Position numbers and translations under genes: made by a program. From an uncultured Bacteroidia bacterium (GTDB lineage: Bacteria > Bacteroidota > Bacteroidia > Bacteroidales > UBA932): a DNA stretch of 16,436 nt. Of the stretch, positions 6,718 to 14,842 are shown in pieces. The notes under the pieces are model-generated. The model was given only the letters and a program-made list of their open reading frames with translations. It had not been told where the DNA came from and searched no databases. The stretch covers positions 1 through 16,436 of the forward strand of contig CADBPH010000193.1 in NCBI GenBank assembly GCA_902796455.1, in the 5' to 3' direction. Position 1 is the first letter of the stretch. The number at the start of each line of letters is the position of its first letter.

Positions 6718-8466
6718 TTATTTTTTGTGGAACAGTAGTGCCATGTCGCGGTCCAATGCCTTGTCTGCCAACGGCTTCGGAATAAACTCCCAATGTCCGA
6801 CAACCTTGGGGTCCCCGATGGCTTCAGGGTCGATCGAACCGTTTTTCATGATATAGTCATACAGGATGTTGCGGATTTCGGGATAGCGATCGGTGATCAG
6901 TTCGTCGATCTTGTCCGGATCCATCCCGGCTCCCGATTTCAGGAGATTCCCGCCGCCGCTGGCCCGGTAGGATGTCATGGCAACCCGGTAAGTTGCTCCT
7001 TCATCGAAGGGGGCGCCGGAAGCCATGGAGGCGATCCGGATGCGTTCGCCGAAGGGCTTGGTTACGTCAACGGTGTAATTCAGGCCGGCGGCCGAGTCGA
7101 AATTATAGGAACGGTTGACGAAGGACCATCCTTGCTGGCCGGTGCGCGGGTCGTCATAGGGGGCGATATGCAGGATATGCTCATCCGGTTTGGATATCGT
7201 CCGGATCCACTGCTCGTAGGAATACTCGAGGTAGTCCTTTACCTGCTTACCGGTCATCTTTACTACAAACAGCTGGTTCTCAAACGGATAGATAGTGAAT
7301 AAGTCGTTGTAGATCAGGATGCCGGCCGGGACGTGTCCGTTGTAGGTCAGCGGCGCGGCAAAAGAGATGTCGGCGCGCCGGTCTCCCAGGCTGAGGGTAT
7401 GCACGAGATTGATGTAGTCGCTCATGCCCCGGTAGGCGTCGCGGGTCCAGAGATCCGTGTTCAAGACACCGATTTCTTTCGTCGTGAAGGCTTTGACCGC
7501 CTCGAAATCTTTCTGGAAAGCCGCCCGCATGACAGGGTCTGCCGCTTCCGCGCGGACCGGGATCAGTTCCGTTCCGAAAGCCTTTTCCGTAATCTTCCCG
7601 CCCTTGACGGTGAAGGACAGCGTTCCGTGTGCGACATAACGGCTGTGGCTGCCGGAATTCAGCAAAGCCATCCCGTCCCGGGTCTCGACATAGGGACGAT
7701 GGTCATGGCCGCAGACCAGGAAGTCGATGCCTTGGATGCTGTTGAATACGTCAAATGCTTCATTCTCAAGTATTTTCCCATCTCCCTGGCCGCAGCCGGA
7801 ATGCATGGTCACAATCACGACATCCGGTTTTTCCCGGGAACGGACCTGGTCGACCTGCTCCTGTACGAGGGGAACGAGCGACTGGAATGTCATTCCGCTC
7901 CACAGACTTTCCGTCAACCATGCCTTGATATTGGCATTCGTGTATCCGAGAATTGCGATTTTCAGCCCCGCCCGGCGGACCAGGGTGTAAATGGGGAAGT
8001 AGGGTTTCCCGTTGTCGTTGCGGATGGCGTTCCCGGCCAGGAAGGGAGCGTGATGTTTTTTCAGGTCTTCCGTGACGCGGTCGTATACCGGATGCCCGGT
8101 CTCGATGTCATGGTTGCCCACGGCGACGGCATCGTACTTCATGTACCCCATGAGCCTTGGGAACAGGTGCGGGGTCACGGTATCCACATAATTGAAATAA
8201 TATGCGGCATTGTCGCCCTGCAGGCAGTCGCCGGCATCGACCAGGACGACATTCTCCGCACCGACGGCCGTGCGGACGCTGTCGATGTAATGGTTCATGG
8301 CGAAAACCGACTTGCGGATGCCGTTGCCGACATACGTGGAGTCGAACCAGGTGCTGTGGACATCATTGGTCGACAGGACATGGAGGGTATACTCGCCGTC
8401 TTTGAGGCGCCCGCATGCGAGGGCAGTGAGCCCGAGAAGGAGGATAATGAAACCGTGTCTTTTCAT
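6718..8466 (-). CDS. Bifunctional metallophosphatase/5'-nucleotidase lipoprotein (UshA-like)
   Basis: The 582-residue protein has a signal peptide with lipobox LACG (Cys18), so it is exported and lipid-anchored. Residues about 27-330 form a calcineurin-like metallophosphoesterase domain with metal ligands in STNDVHS (D35, H37), DAGD (D80), GNHD (N118, H119), MHSG and GHDH. The remainder matches the 5'-nucleotidase C-terminal substrate-binding domain, including the asparagine/arginine-containing TYRVAMTSYRASGGG stretch. Length is close to UshA plus the usual Bacteroidota extension. It probably dephosphorylates extracellular nucleotides or 2',3'-cyclic nucleotides for salvage. It lies 13 bases downstream of the outer-membrane barrel gene, suggesting a shared surface function. 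A sugar-phosphate substrate cannot be excluded. Confidence 0.9.
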   Translation of the reverse strand: MKRHGFIILLLGLTALACGRLKDGEYTLHVLSTNDVHSTWFDSTYVGNGIRKSVFAMNHYIDSVRTAVGAENVVLVDAGDCLQGDNAAYYFNYVDTVTPHLFPRLMGYMKYDAVAVGNHDIETGHPVYDRVTEDLKKHHAPFLAGNAIRNDNGKPYFPIYTLVRRAGLKIAILGYTNANIKAWLTESLWSGMTFQSLVPLVQEQVDQVRSREKPDVVIVTMHSGCGQGDGKILENEAFDVFNSIQGIDFLVCGHDHRPYVETRDGMALLNSGSHSRYVAHGTLSFTVKGGKITEKAFGTELIPVRAEAADPVMRAAFQKDFEAVKAFTTKEIGVLNTDLWTRDAYRGMSDYINLVHTLSLGDRRADISFAAPLTYNGHVPAGILIYNDLFTIYPFENQLFVVKMTGKQVKDYLEYSYEQWIRTISKPDEHILHIAPYDDPRTGQQGWSFVNRSYNFDSAAGLNYTVDVTKPFGERIRIASMASGAPFDEGATYRVAMTSYRASGGGNLLKSGAGMDPDKIDELITDRYPEIRNILYDYIMKNGSIDPEAIGDPKVVGHWEFIPKPLADKALDRDMALLFHKK

Positions 8467-8479
8467 GTATTGCGTTGAA

Positions 8480-9748
8480 TTATATTCTGTTGCCGTTTAT
8501 AAGCCGGGTCCGTCCCGATGGCTGGGTCTTCCGGCCGGAGGAACGGCGGTCGAGGCTGAAGAAGAGGGATAATTTCTGCTGCCATCCGGCGCAATGGCTC
8601 CGGGAGTTCATTTCGCCGGTGAAATGGACCAGGCACGAGAGCCGCAGGTCCAGGAAATCGGAGATGTGCGGCTGCCAGAATCCTTCCAGACGGCCATATG
8701 TGCCTCTTTCATGGGAATGTGCATAGGTATCCGGAGCATACAGCCGGTAGAAGGGGTCTCCCCAGTACAAGTCGGTCCCATACTGGAATCCGCCCGAGTC
8801 GATCAGGTCGAAGAAAGGCATGATGGTTTTGCCGTGATACAGGAGCATGTTGGCCCCCAGGCTCCTGTACTGCACGTCCGCCTGCATCTGCAGGCCGCCG
8901 GGGAAGCGGATTCCGGTATCGCGCTTGCGGTCCTGATGGGCTCCCTGCAGCCACCCCAGGGTCATGGAAAGTTCCTTCCAGTTCTTTCTTTCGGGAATCC
9001 CGGCCTTCAGGAAGGGCTCCAGGAGAATGTTATCCACGACGCCGCCATATTCCAGGGCATTGGCGTAATGCGTCGCGGAAAGGCGCCAGCCTGCGCTCAG
9101 CCAGGGGAGGGGCTGCGTCTGCCCATAGGAGAAGATGAGGAATTGTTCCCGGCGCATGCTTCCAATCATGCCGGTCCAGTCACATCCGATTTCATAATAC
9201 GATTGCGGACGTTTCAACTGCAGTAACAATCCCTCGAGATTATTGTCAATAATATCATGGTAATCAGAAATAAAAGCAGTCGTGTATTTTCCGTCGACTT
9301 CATCCCGGGAGAAAACACCGGCCGTCATGAGGAACTCCGTCTCCCCGGCTTGCAATTGCATGCGGTAATACATCAGGATTTCGTCGAACATCTTCCAGTT
9401 GACAAGAGAACGGTCCGCTTCCGTGACGGGGTATTCTCCCATGTTCTTGGTGATATCGATTCCGAACATCAGTTTGTGGGACAATGACCTGGATTGCGTC
9501 AATTGAAGTCCGGCAAGAGGAGTCAGCGATGCTGTGTGCAGGGTCTGGGAGGGGGAATACCTTCCTTGGCTGAGGTCATATTCCCGGTTGTCGAATATGT
9601 ATTCAAAACGGATATCGTACACCCATTTGATCCGGTTTTCCCGGACAGTCCGCAAGGGAGAGGGAAAGCCGAAAAACTCCTCCAGGCTTTGGGCGGAAAG
9701 CACCTGGAGCGTGCAAAACAGCAGCAGGATAGTCAGAACTTTTCTCAT
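8480..9748 (-). CDS. Predicted outer-membrane beta-barrel protein, function unknown
   Basis: I do not recognise a named family. The preferred start is ATG at 9746-9748; an upstream in-frame TTG at 9757 lies inside the promoter dyad. From that ATG the 422-residue product opens with MRKVLTILLLFCTLQVLSAQ, a signal peptide with probable SPase I cleavage after SAQ. The rest is rich in alternating aromatic and polar strands (for example YDIRFEYIFDNREYDL, QADVQYRSLGANMLLYH, DLRLSCLVHF) and tight turns, consistent with a porin-like barrel of perhaps 14-18 strands. No TonB box, plug domain or SusC/D feature is visible. The C-terminus ends in a short basic tail rather than the usual terminal aromatic. 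It is first in an operon with a nucleotidase, so it may admit or bind its products, but that is inference. Confidence 0.75.
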   Translation of the reverse strand: MRKVLTILLLFCTLQVLSAQSLEEFFGFPSPLRTVRENRIKWVYDIRFEYIFDNREYDLSQGRYSPSQTLHTASLTPLAGLQLTQSRSLSHKLMFGIDITKNMGEYPVTEADRSLVNWKMFDEILMYYRMQLQAGETEFLMTAGVFSRDEVDGKYTTAFISDYHDIIDNNLEGLLLQLKRPQSYYEIGCDWTGMIGSMRREQFLIFSYGQTQPLPWLSAGWRLSATHYANALEYGGVVDNILLEPFLKAGIPERKNWKELSMTLGWLQGAHQDRKRDTGIRFPGGLQMQADVQYRSLGANMLLYHGKTIMPFFDLIDSGGFQYGTDLYWGDPFYRLYAPDTYAHSHERGTYGRLEGFWQPHISDFLDLRLSCLVHFTGEMNSRSHCAGWQQKLSLFFSLDRRSSGRKTQPSGRTRLINGNRI

Positions 9749-9754
9749 ATCCTG

Positions 9755-9762
9755 CAAAAATA
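9755..9762 (-). promoter_or_regulatory. -7 promoter element for the outer-membrane barrel operon
   Basis: The minus strand reads TATTTTTG, a perfect TAnnTTTG match, followed by CAGG. Only six bases separate it from the ATG at 9748, so the transcript would be leaderless or nearly so. No good TTTG -33 box lies 19-21 bases upstream. Confidence 0.5.
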
Positions 9763-9763
9763 C

Positions 9764-9771
9764 TATTTTTG
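9764..9771 (+). promoter_or_regulatory. -7 promoter element for the GSCFA gene
   Basis: The plus strand reads TATTTTTG, a perfect TAnnTTTG match, 34 bases before the GSCFA ATG, a normal leader length. A TTTC about 19 bases upstream is a one-mismatch -33 box. Together with the minus-strand element it forms the palindrome CAAAAATACTATTTTTG. Confidence 0.6.
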
Positions 9772-9805
9772 TAGGAAATAATCATCTCATCCAAACGATT
9801 ATCCC

Positions 9806-10687
9806 ATGAAACTCTATACAGAAGTCGACCCGGGCAAAAGCCGTTTCGGCGTTTCATACGCAGACCGTATCCTCGTGTTGGGCAGCTGCTTCGCCGACCA
9901 GATCGGCGGGAAACTCGCCGATGCCGGCTTCCAGGTCTGTGTCAATCCCTTCGGAACCCTGTACAATCCTGTCTCCGTGCAAAATGCGCTGGCGCGGCTT
10001 TCCAGCGGAATCCCGTTTGCGGAGGTGGAGTGCCGGACCATGGGGGCGGGTATGCCGCTGGTCAGTTCTTTCAGTCATCATACCGCATTCGCCCGGGAGA
10101 CGCCGGAGGCTTTCCTCACGCATGCGAATGAAGAACTGGCAAAGGCTTCTGACTTTTACAAAAACTGCAATAGAGTTATTATAACATTCGGAACAGCATG
10201 GTGTTATCGTTTTAATGAAACAGGGGAAACTGTATCCAATTGCCTCAAGCGTCTGGCCCGGGAGTTTACGCGTTACCGGCTGGAGGCCGGGATGGTCGAA
10301 ACCTTGTTGGAACGGATGCTGGCCGGCGTTGCGGACAAAGATGCGGACAAGGCCCGGAAGGTCCTCTTCACGGTGAGCCCCATCCGTCATCTGGGAGATA
10401 CGGCCCATGGCAATCAGCTCAGCAAGGCCACGCTGCTGCTTGCCCTGGAGAAGGTCTGCGCGCGCCGCGCCGATGTGGCCGAGTATTTCCCCGCTTATGA
10501 GATCCTGTTGGATCAGTTGCGGGATTACCGGTTCTATGCGGACGACCTGGTCCACCCTTCATCTGCCGCAGTGGACATCATCTGGGAAAAATTCCAGGAC
10601 TTCGCCCTGCCTCCCGGAGAAAAAGAAAAGCTTCTCGTCGCCGAGAAGCTCCATCGGAGTTCCATGCACCGTAAAATGCACGGATAG
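9806..10687 (+). CDS. GSCFA domain-containing protein
   Basis: The 293-residue cytosolic protein carries the family-defining GSCFADQIG at residues 26-34, followed by CVNPFGTLYNPVSV, then FGTAWCY, the TVSPIRHL block with HGNQLSKATL, and DDLVHPSSAAVDIIWEKF near the end. GSCFA proteins belong to the SGNH-hydrolase-like clan: the motif serine (S27) and the C-terminal Asp/His of DDLVHPS are the presumed catalytic positions. The substrate is not established. It has no signal peptide. It is transcribed divergently from the outer-membrane barrel operon and convergently with dsbD, 10 bases stop to stop. Its last 70 bases contain, on the other strand, the dsbD terminator. Confidence 0.9.
   Translation: MKLYTEVDPGKSRFGVSYADRILVLGSCFADQIGGKLADAGFQVCVNPFGTLYNPVSVQNALARLSSGIPFAEVECRTMGAGMPLVSSFSHHTAFARETPEAFLTHANEELAKASDFYKNCNRVIITFGTAWCYRFNETGETVSNCLKRLAREFTRYRLEAGMVETLLERMLAGVADKDADKARKVLFTVSPIRHLGDTAHGNQLSKATLLLALEKVCARRADVAEYFPAYEILLDQLRDYRFYADDLVHPSSAAVDIIWEKFQDFALPPGEKEKLLVAEKLHRSSMHRKMHG
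10617..10650 (-). terminator. Rho-independent terminator of the rny-dsbD operon, antisense within the GSCFA gene
   Basis: On the minus strand AGCTTCTCG (10650-10642), a GCGA tetraloop and CGAGAAGCT (10637-10629) form a perfect 9-bp hairpin, followed at once by TTTCTTTTTC. It lies 48 bases past the dsbD stop and inside the coding sequence of the convergent GSCFA gene, where it encodes a Lys/Leu-rich stretch. Confidence 0.72.
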
Positions 10688-10697
10688 CGTTATTTAA

Positions 10698-12716
10698 CTA
10701 CTTATTCTTTGCGCGGTAGGCGTCCAGTCCGCTTTGCAGGAATGCGACGAATCCGTCAATGTCCAGGTTGTATCCGCGCACGGGCACCAGCAGTTCTCCG
10801 TCCGGGGAAACGATGGCGTAATTGGGCTGTGCGTTGACCCCGAAGCGGGTCCGGACAATGTAGGAGTTGACACGCCCCATGTCTTTGAGGACCTTGCCGT
10901 TCTCCGCCGTTACCCAGTCCTTCTCCTCCAGCCGCGTCTTGTCATCGGTATACAACGCGGTCAGGACGAAATCATCCCGCAGCCGCTGCAGGACCCGGGG
11001 ATCGCTCCACACGCGGGATTCCATTTCACGGCAGTTGGTGCAGCCATGTCCGGTCATGTCGACGAATAACGGCTTGCCGGCTTTTGCCGCGGCCTCGAGT
11101 CCTTCCTGCAGGGTGAAGTAACCGCTCAGGCCGAGCGGCATTTTCAGCGTGCTTTCACCGGTGGCGGGCAGGGCGGCCGTATCCGGACCCCGGGAAGGGG
11201 CCAGTTGCGGACCATCTGCATGATTGTATACGATAAAGTCTTGTGTCTCAATCGGTGGCAGGTATCCGGAGATCCCCTTCAGCGGCGCACCGAACATGCC
11301 CGGAATCAAGTAGACGACGAAGGAGAAAACGGCGATGATCAGGGACAGGCGGAAGACGCCGATGTGCTCGACGGGTTCATCGTGGGCGAAGCGGATCTTG
11401 CCGAGCAGGTACAGTCCCAGCAGGGTGAAGACGACGATCCAGATGGCCAGGTAGACTTCCCGGTCCAGAATGCCCCAGTGGTACGTCTGGTCCGGAACGC
11501 TCAGGAACTTCAGTCCCAGGGCGACTTCGATGAAGCCCAGGACAACTTTCACGGAATTCAGCCAGCTCCCGCTCTTGAGTTTTTTCAGCAGCGAAGGGAA
11601 CAGGGCGAAAATCGTGAAGGGGAGGGCGAAAGCGACCGAGAAGGCCAGCATGGTGATCATGGGCGTCCAGAATTCTCCCTGGGTCGACTTGATCAGCACG
11701 GAACCGACAATCGGACCGGTGCAGGAGAATGAAACCAGCACCAGCGTCAGGGCCATGAAAAAGATTCCGCCCAGTCCGCCTTTGTCGGATTTGGCATCGC
11801 TCTTATTGACCAGGGATGAGGGCAAGGTGATCTCGAAGGCTCCGAAGAAAGAGGCGGCGAAAACCATGAAGACAAGGAAGAAGATCAGGTTCGGCAGCCA
11901 GTGCGTGGAGAGCCAGTTGAAGATGTCGGCGGTCACCGTATCGCCCCCGAGCAGCCAGGTCAGCCCGATGATCAGGCAGATGGGAACCGTGTAAAGGAGG
12001 ACGATGAAGAGTCCGTACATGAAAGCTTTGAAGCGGCCGGCGGAAGGGGAGGAAGATCCCTTCATGAAGAAGGAAATCGTCATCGGAACCATCGGGAAAA
12101 CGCAGGGTGTCTGCAGCATCGTAAGGCCCCAAAGGATGGCTTCCAGGATCAGCGACCACAAACTGGCCTTCTGGGAGCCTCCCTGGGTGCTTTCGCTTTG
12201 AATCGTCTGACTATCAGACTGTGAAACATTTTTGTTTTTACTGCTAACGTTTTTGTTAACCGCCTTTTCGGCGCCATTTCCGGCTCCTTGTGCGAGTTTG
12301 AGGGTGAATTCATGCTCCTCGGGAAGGCCGCAGTACTCGTTGGTGCAGGACTGCCAGCGGACCGTTCCGGTAACGGTTGCTTCCGGGGCGTTCAGGCGGA
12401 TTTTCTGGGCGATCCGGATCGATTCGGACAGGATCATTTCGCCTCCGGATTCGACTGGTTGGGTCAGCAGATAGGGAAGCCCCTCCACCGTGTATGCGTC
12501 GCTCTCCTCGACCGTCAGCGAAGTGGGGGAAAGGGGATGCGAGAGATCGTAGGTGTGCCAGCCGTCGGCAATGGCCCCGGACAGGACGATTTCGAACAAG
12601 CCGGTTTCCACCTCCGAGGAAGTAGCCTTCCAGGAGATGGTCGATTCGGGAGCTTGTGCAAAAGCGGCGGCGCCCCACAGGAGCACCGTCGCCACCATCA
12701 GGTAAATTCGTTTCAT
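10698..12716 (-). CDS. dsbD: Thiol:disulfide interchange protein DsbD
   Basis: The 672-residue inner-membrane protein has all three DsbD modules. A signal peptide ending near AFAQ precedes the periplasmic N-terminal domain, whose cysteine pair is in SCTNEYCG (C124, C129). A hydrophilic Asn/Ser/Lys/Gln linker (about 150-183) leads to about eight membrane helices carrying TPCVFP (C205) and FSCTGP (C332). The C-terminal thioredoxin domain has GCTNC (C559, C562). It would pass electrons from cytosolic thioredoxin to envelope proteins such as DsbC-like or cytochrome-maturation factors. All six key cysteines are present. It starts 3 bases after the rny stop, so the two are probably co-transcribed; the terminator at 10617-10650 ends the unit. 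Confidence 0.95.
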   Translation of the reverse strand: MKRIYLMVATVLLWGAAAFAQAPESTISWKATSSEVETGLFEIVLSGAIADGWHTYDLSHPLSPTSLTVEESDAYTVEGLPYLLTQPVESGGEMILSESIRIAQKIRLNAPEATVTGTVRWQSCTNEYCGLPEEHEFTLKLAQGAGNGAEKAVNKNVSSKNKNVSQSDSQTIQSESTQGGSQKASLWSLILEAILWGLTMLQTPCVFPMVPMTISFFMKGSSSPSAGRFKAFMYGLFIVLLYTVPICLIIGLTWLLGGDTVTADIFNWLSTHWLPNLIFFLVFMVFAASFFGAFEITLPSSLVNKSDAKSDKGGLGGIFFMALTLVLVSFSCTGPIVGSVLIKSTQGEFWTPMITMLAFSVAFALPFTIFALFPSLLKKLKSGSWLNSVKVVLGFIEVALGLKFLSVPDQTYHWGILDREVYLAIWIVVFTLLGLYLLGKIRFAHDEPVEHIGVFRLSLIIAVFSFVVYLIPGMFGAPLKGISGYLPPIETQDFIVYNHADGPQLAPSRGPDTAALPATGESTLKMPLGLSGYFTLQEGLEAAAKAGKPLFVDMTGHGCTNCREMESRVWSDPRVLQRLRDDFVLTALYTDDKTRLEEKDWVTAENGKVLKDMGRVNSYIVRTRFGVNAQPNYAIVSPDGELLVPVRGYNLDIDGFVAFLQSGLDAYRAKNK

Positions 12717-12719
12717 ATG

Positions 12720-14261
12720 TTATTTGGCATAGGCGACCGAACGGGTCTCGCGGATCACGGTAATCTTGACCTGACCCGGATAGGTCATTTCGGTCTGGAT
12801 CTTGTGAGCGATTTCCGCGGACAGTCCGGCTGCTTGTTCATCCGACACTTCTTCGGCGCCGACGATGACGCGCAATTCGCGTCCCGCCTGGATCGCATAG
12901 CTCTTCGTGACGCCAGGATAAGCAGCTGCTAAATCTTCCATCCCCTTCAGTCTCTTGATGTAAGATTCGATTACTTCACGTCTTGCTCCAGGTCTTGCAC
13001 CGGAGATGGCATCTCCGACCATGACCAGCGGGGAGATAATCGAGGTCATCTCGATCTCTTCGTGGTGGGCACCGATGGCGTTGCAGATTTCAGGCTTCTC
13101 CTTGTACTGCTCCGCGAGTTTCATGCCGAGGAGGGCATGCGGGAGTTCCGGATCTTCTTCCGATACTTTTCCGATATCATGCAGCAGTCCGGCGCGCTTG
13201 GCAATCTTGGGATTGAGCCCGAGTTCCGAAGCGAGGATCGAGCAGATCGACGCCACTTCCCGGGAGTGCTGCAGCAGGTTCTGTCCGTAAGAGGAACGGT
13301 ATTTCATGCGGCCGATCAACTTGACCAGTTCGATATTCATTCCGTGGATTCCCAGGTCGATGCAGGTGCGTTTTCCGGTCTCCAGAATCTCGTCTTCGAG
13401 CTGTTTCTGCACTTTGGCGACGACTTCCTCGATACGGGCGGGGTGGATCCTTCCGTCCACGACCAACTGGTGCAGTGCCAGGCGGGCGACTTCGCGGCGG
13501 ACCGGATCGAAGGCGGAAAGGAGGATGGCATCAGGGGTGTCATCCACGACGATTTCTACGCCGGTTGCAGCCTCCAGGGCACGGATATTCCGGCCTTCCC
13601 GGCCGATGATGCGGCCCTTGATCTCGTCATTTTCAATCGGGAAGGTCGTGACGGCATTCTCGATGGCGGTCTCCGTCGCCGTCCGCTGGATGGTTGTGAT
13701 GACAATGCGCTTTGCTTCGCGGGAAGCATTCAGCCGGGCTTCGTCCATGGTGTCGTTGATATAGGCCTGGGCTTCGGTACGGGCCTCCGCCTTCATGTTT
13801 TCCATGAGGATTTCCTTGGCCTGTACCGCCGTCATGCCGGCGATGCTCTCAATCTGCCGGTTCGCTTCGTCGCGGAGGGTATCGTATTCCCGGACCTTCT
13901 TTTCCAGCTGCTCGCGCTGTGCGTTCAGGCTGGCCTTGGCGTTATCCGCATCCCGCAGGCGCTTCTGCAGTTCGGCATTCTGCTGGTTCAGGTTGTTCTC
14001 CTTCTGTTTGATCCGGTTTTCGGCATCCTTGATCTGCCCGTTTTTCTCATTGACATAGCGTTCGTGCTCGGCTTTGAGGGACAGGTATTTCTCTTTGGCC
14101 TGCAGGATCCGTTCCTTCTTGATGTTCTCGGCTTCCTGCTCGGCTTTTTCGAGGATGGCCTCTTTCTTCCCCTTGAGTACCGAGCGCTGCACAAGGATAT
14201 AGACCGCCAGGGCAACCGCGGCGCCCAGAATCAGTCCTATTACTAAAAATACAATGTTCAT
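12720..14261 (-). CDS. rny: Ribonuclease Y
   Basis: The 513-residue protein has the standard RNase Y layout. An N-terminal membrane helix (about 2-24) is followed by a long charged coiled coil (about 30-195), a KH domain with [10 protein letters not shown] at 217-226, and an HD domain with LLHDIGK (H361, D362) plus an upstream histidine in QHSRE (H332) and the HHEE segment. It is the membrane-attached endoribonuclease that starts mRNA decay in many bacteria lacking RNase E. The ATG at 14259-14261 is preceded by an AT-rich leader with no Shine-Dalgarno sequence, which is normal for Bacteroidota. The gene lies downstream of zapA and the 6S RNA, and no clear promoter is seen in between, so it may depend on read-through. 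Confidence 0.96.
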   Translation of the reverse strand: MNIVFLVIGLILGAAVALAVYILVQRSVLKGKKEAILEKAEQEAENIKKERILQAKEKYLSLKAEHERYVNEKNGQIKDAENRIKQKENNLNQQNAELQKRLRDADNAKASLNAQREQLEKKVREYDTLRDEANRQIESIAGMTAVQAKEILMENMKAEARTEAQAYINDTMDEARLNASREAKRIVITTIQRTATETAIENAVTTFPIENDEIKGRIIGREGRNIRALEAATGVEIVVDDTPDAILLSAFDPVRREVARLALHQLVVDGRIHPARIEEVVAKVQKQLEDEILETGKRTCIDLGIHGMNIELVKLIGRMKYRSSYGQNLLQHSREVASICSILASELGLNPKIAKRAGLLHDIGKVSEEDPELPHALLGMKLAEQYKEKPEICNAIGAHHEEIEMTSIISPLVMVGDAISGARPGARREVIESYIKRLKGMEDLAAAYPGVTKSYAIQAGRELRVIVGAEEVSDEQAAGLSAEIAHKIQTEMTYPGQVKITVIRETRSVAYAK

Positions 14262-14323
14262 AAGGTTTGTTATGGTTTAGTTCAACTCGTTCTGCCTTGT
14301 TCCCGAAGCCGGAGGCGGTATGA

Positions 14324-14365
14324 AAGACCGGCCGGCTCCCCGGGAGAGGAAGCGCGGCCGGTCTT
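14324..14365 (-). terminator. GC-rich hairpin between the 6S RNA and rny (terminator or leader structure)
   Basis: Perfect 11-bp arms AAGACCGGCCG (14324-14334) and CGGCCGGTCTT (14355-14365) enclose a 20-nt GC-rich segment that can pair further. It begins four bases after the 6S T-run. On the minus strand the stem is followed by only TCATACC, so termination would be weak; the plus strand has no T-run. It could be a back-up terminator, an RNA 3'-end stabiliser or an rny leader element. Confidence 0.45.
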
Positions 14366-14368
14366 ATG

Positions 14369-14551
14369 AAAAAAAGCCGTTAGTCGTAGGTCAGAAAAAT
14401 CTGATCAATAAGATTTGGGCTCCGGTCCGGTTCAGTAATCCCACGTTCCGATAACGGAATCCCCCGAAGGGTAACCTGGGCCCGCCATTCCCGGTCCGAG
14501 TGACCCGGTTCCGAAGAACGTGTTGTTTTCAGCCAGATGGACTAACGGCTA
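14369..14551 (-). ncRNA. ssrS: 6S RNA (ssrS), Bacteroidota type
   Basis: A terminal stem pairs AGCCGTTAGTC (14550-14540, minus strand) with GACTAACGGCT (14385-14375), 11 perfect base pairs, followed by seven Ts at 14375-14369 acting as the intrinsic terminator. The length of about 180 nt, a closed end-to-end stem with largely single-stranded flanks, and internal hairpins including GTTC-TTCG-GAAC fit 6S RNA, which binds the RNA polymerase holoenzyme. From memory, 6S RNA in Bacteroidota commonly lies between zapA and rny, as here. The stem's first bases coincide with the zapA stop codon, so the 5' end probably comes from processing or from a promoter within zapA; I saw no convincing promoter. 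Another structured RNA is possible but less likely. Confidence 0.8.
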
Positions 14552-14839
14552 CTTTTTTTCCATATTGTCTAAGTAGGTGTCCAGTTCCTGCGCGAGAGAG
14601 GCTGTCTCCTGTTGCATGGAGTCAACCTTTCGCTGCAGGGTGATGCTGCCGATGCTTTCGTTCAGCGCCACGAAGGAGAGGATGTCCACCATGTTTTTCC
14701 CGGGAAATTTGGCTGTGTAGGCCGATATTTTCCGGTTGATGGCGGCTGCGGCAAGGCGGATCAGTTCCTCGCTCTCGGGCGTGGCCGCCCGGAGCACATA
14801 TTCGCGTTCAGCGATACGGATTGTGATTCTCTGTTCCAT
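14549..14839 (-). CDS. zapA: Cell division protein ZapA
   Basis: The 96-residue protein has the ZapA form: an N-terminal beta region QRITIRIAEREYVLRA, then helices with SEELIRLAAAAINRKI, a segment FVALNESIGSITLQRKVD, and a C-terminal coiled coil. ZapA binds FtsZ at midcell and promotes filament bundling. The ATG at 14837-14839 lies 3 bases after the stop of the preceding coiled-coil gene, so the two are co-translated. The stop codon TAG lies in the terminal stem of the following 6S RNA. Confidence 0.9.
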   Translation of the reverse strand: MEQRITIRIAEREYVLRAATPESEELIRLAAAAINRKISAYTAKFPGKNMVDILSFVALNESIGSITLQRKVDSMQQETASLAQELDTYLDNMEKK

Positions 14840-14842
14840 CCT

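Noticed and set aside
7333..8478. Plus-strand open frame of 381 codons opposite the nucleotidase gene
   Set aside because: It mirrors the nucleotidase codons, has no motif, and lacks any promoter or operon context.
12215..12265. AT-rich patch with repeated AAC/AAA codons inside dsbD, considered as a frameshift or insertion
   Set aside because: The frame is continuous and the segment encodes a hydrophilic Asn/Ser/Lys linker between the N-terminal domain and the membrane part, where DsbD proteins tolerate variable sequence.
13062..14246. Plus-strand open frame of about 394 codons opposite rny
   Set aside because: It lies entirely antisense to a full-length RNase Y, and the product shows no domain. 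High GC content readily produces such frames.
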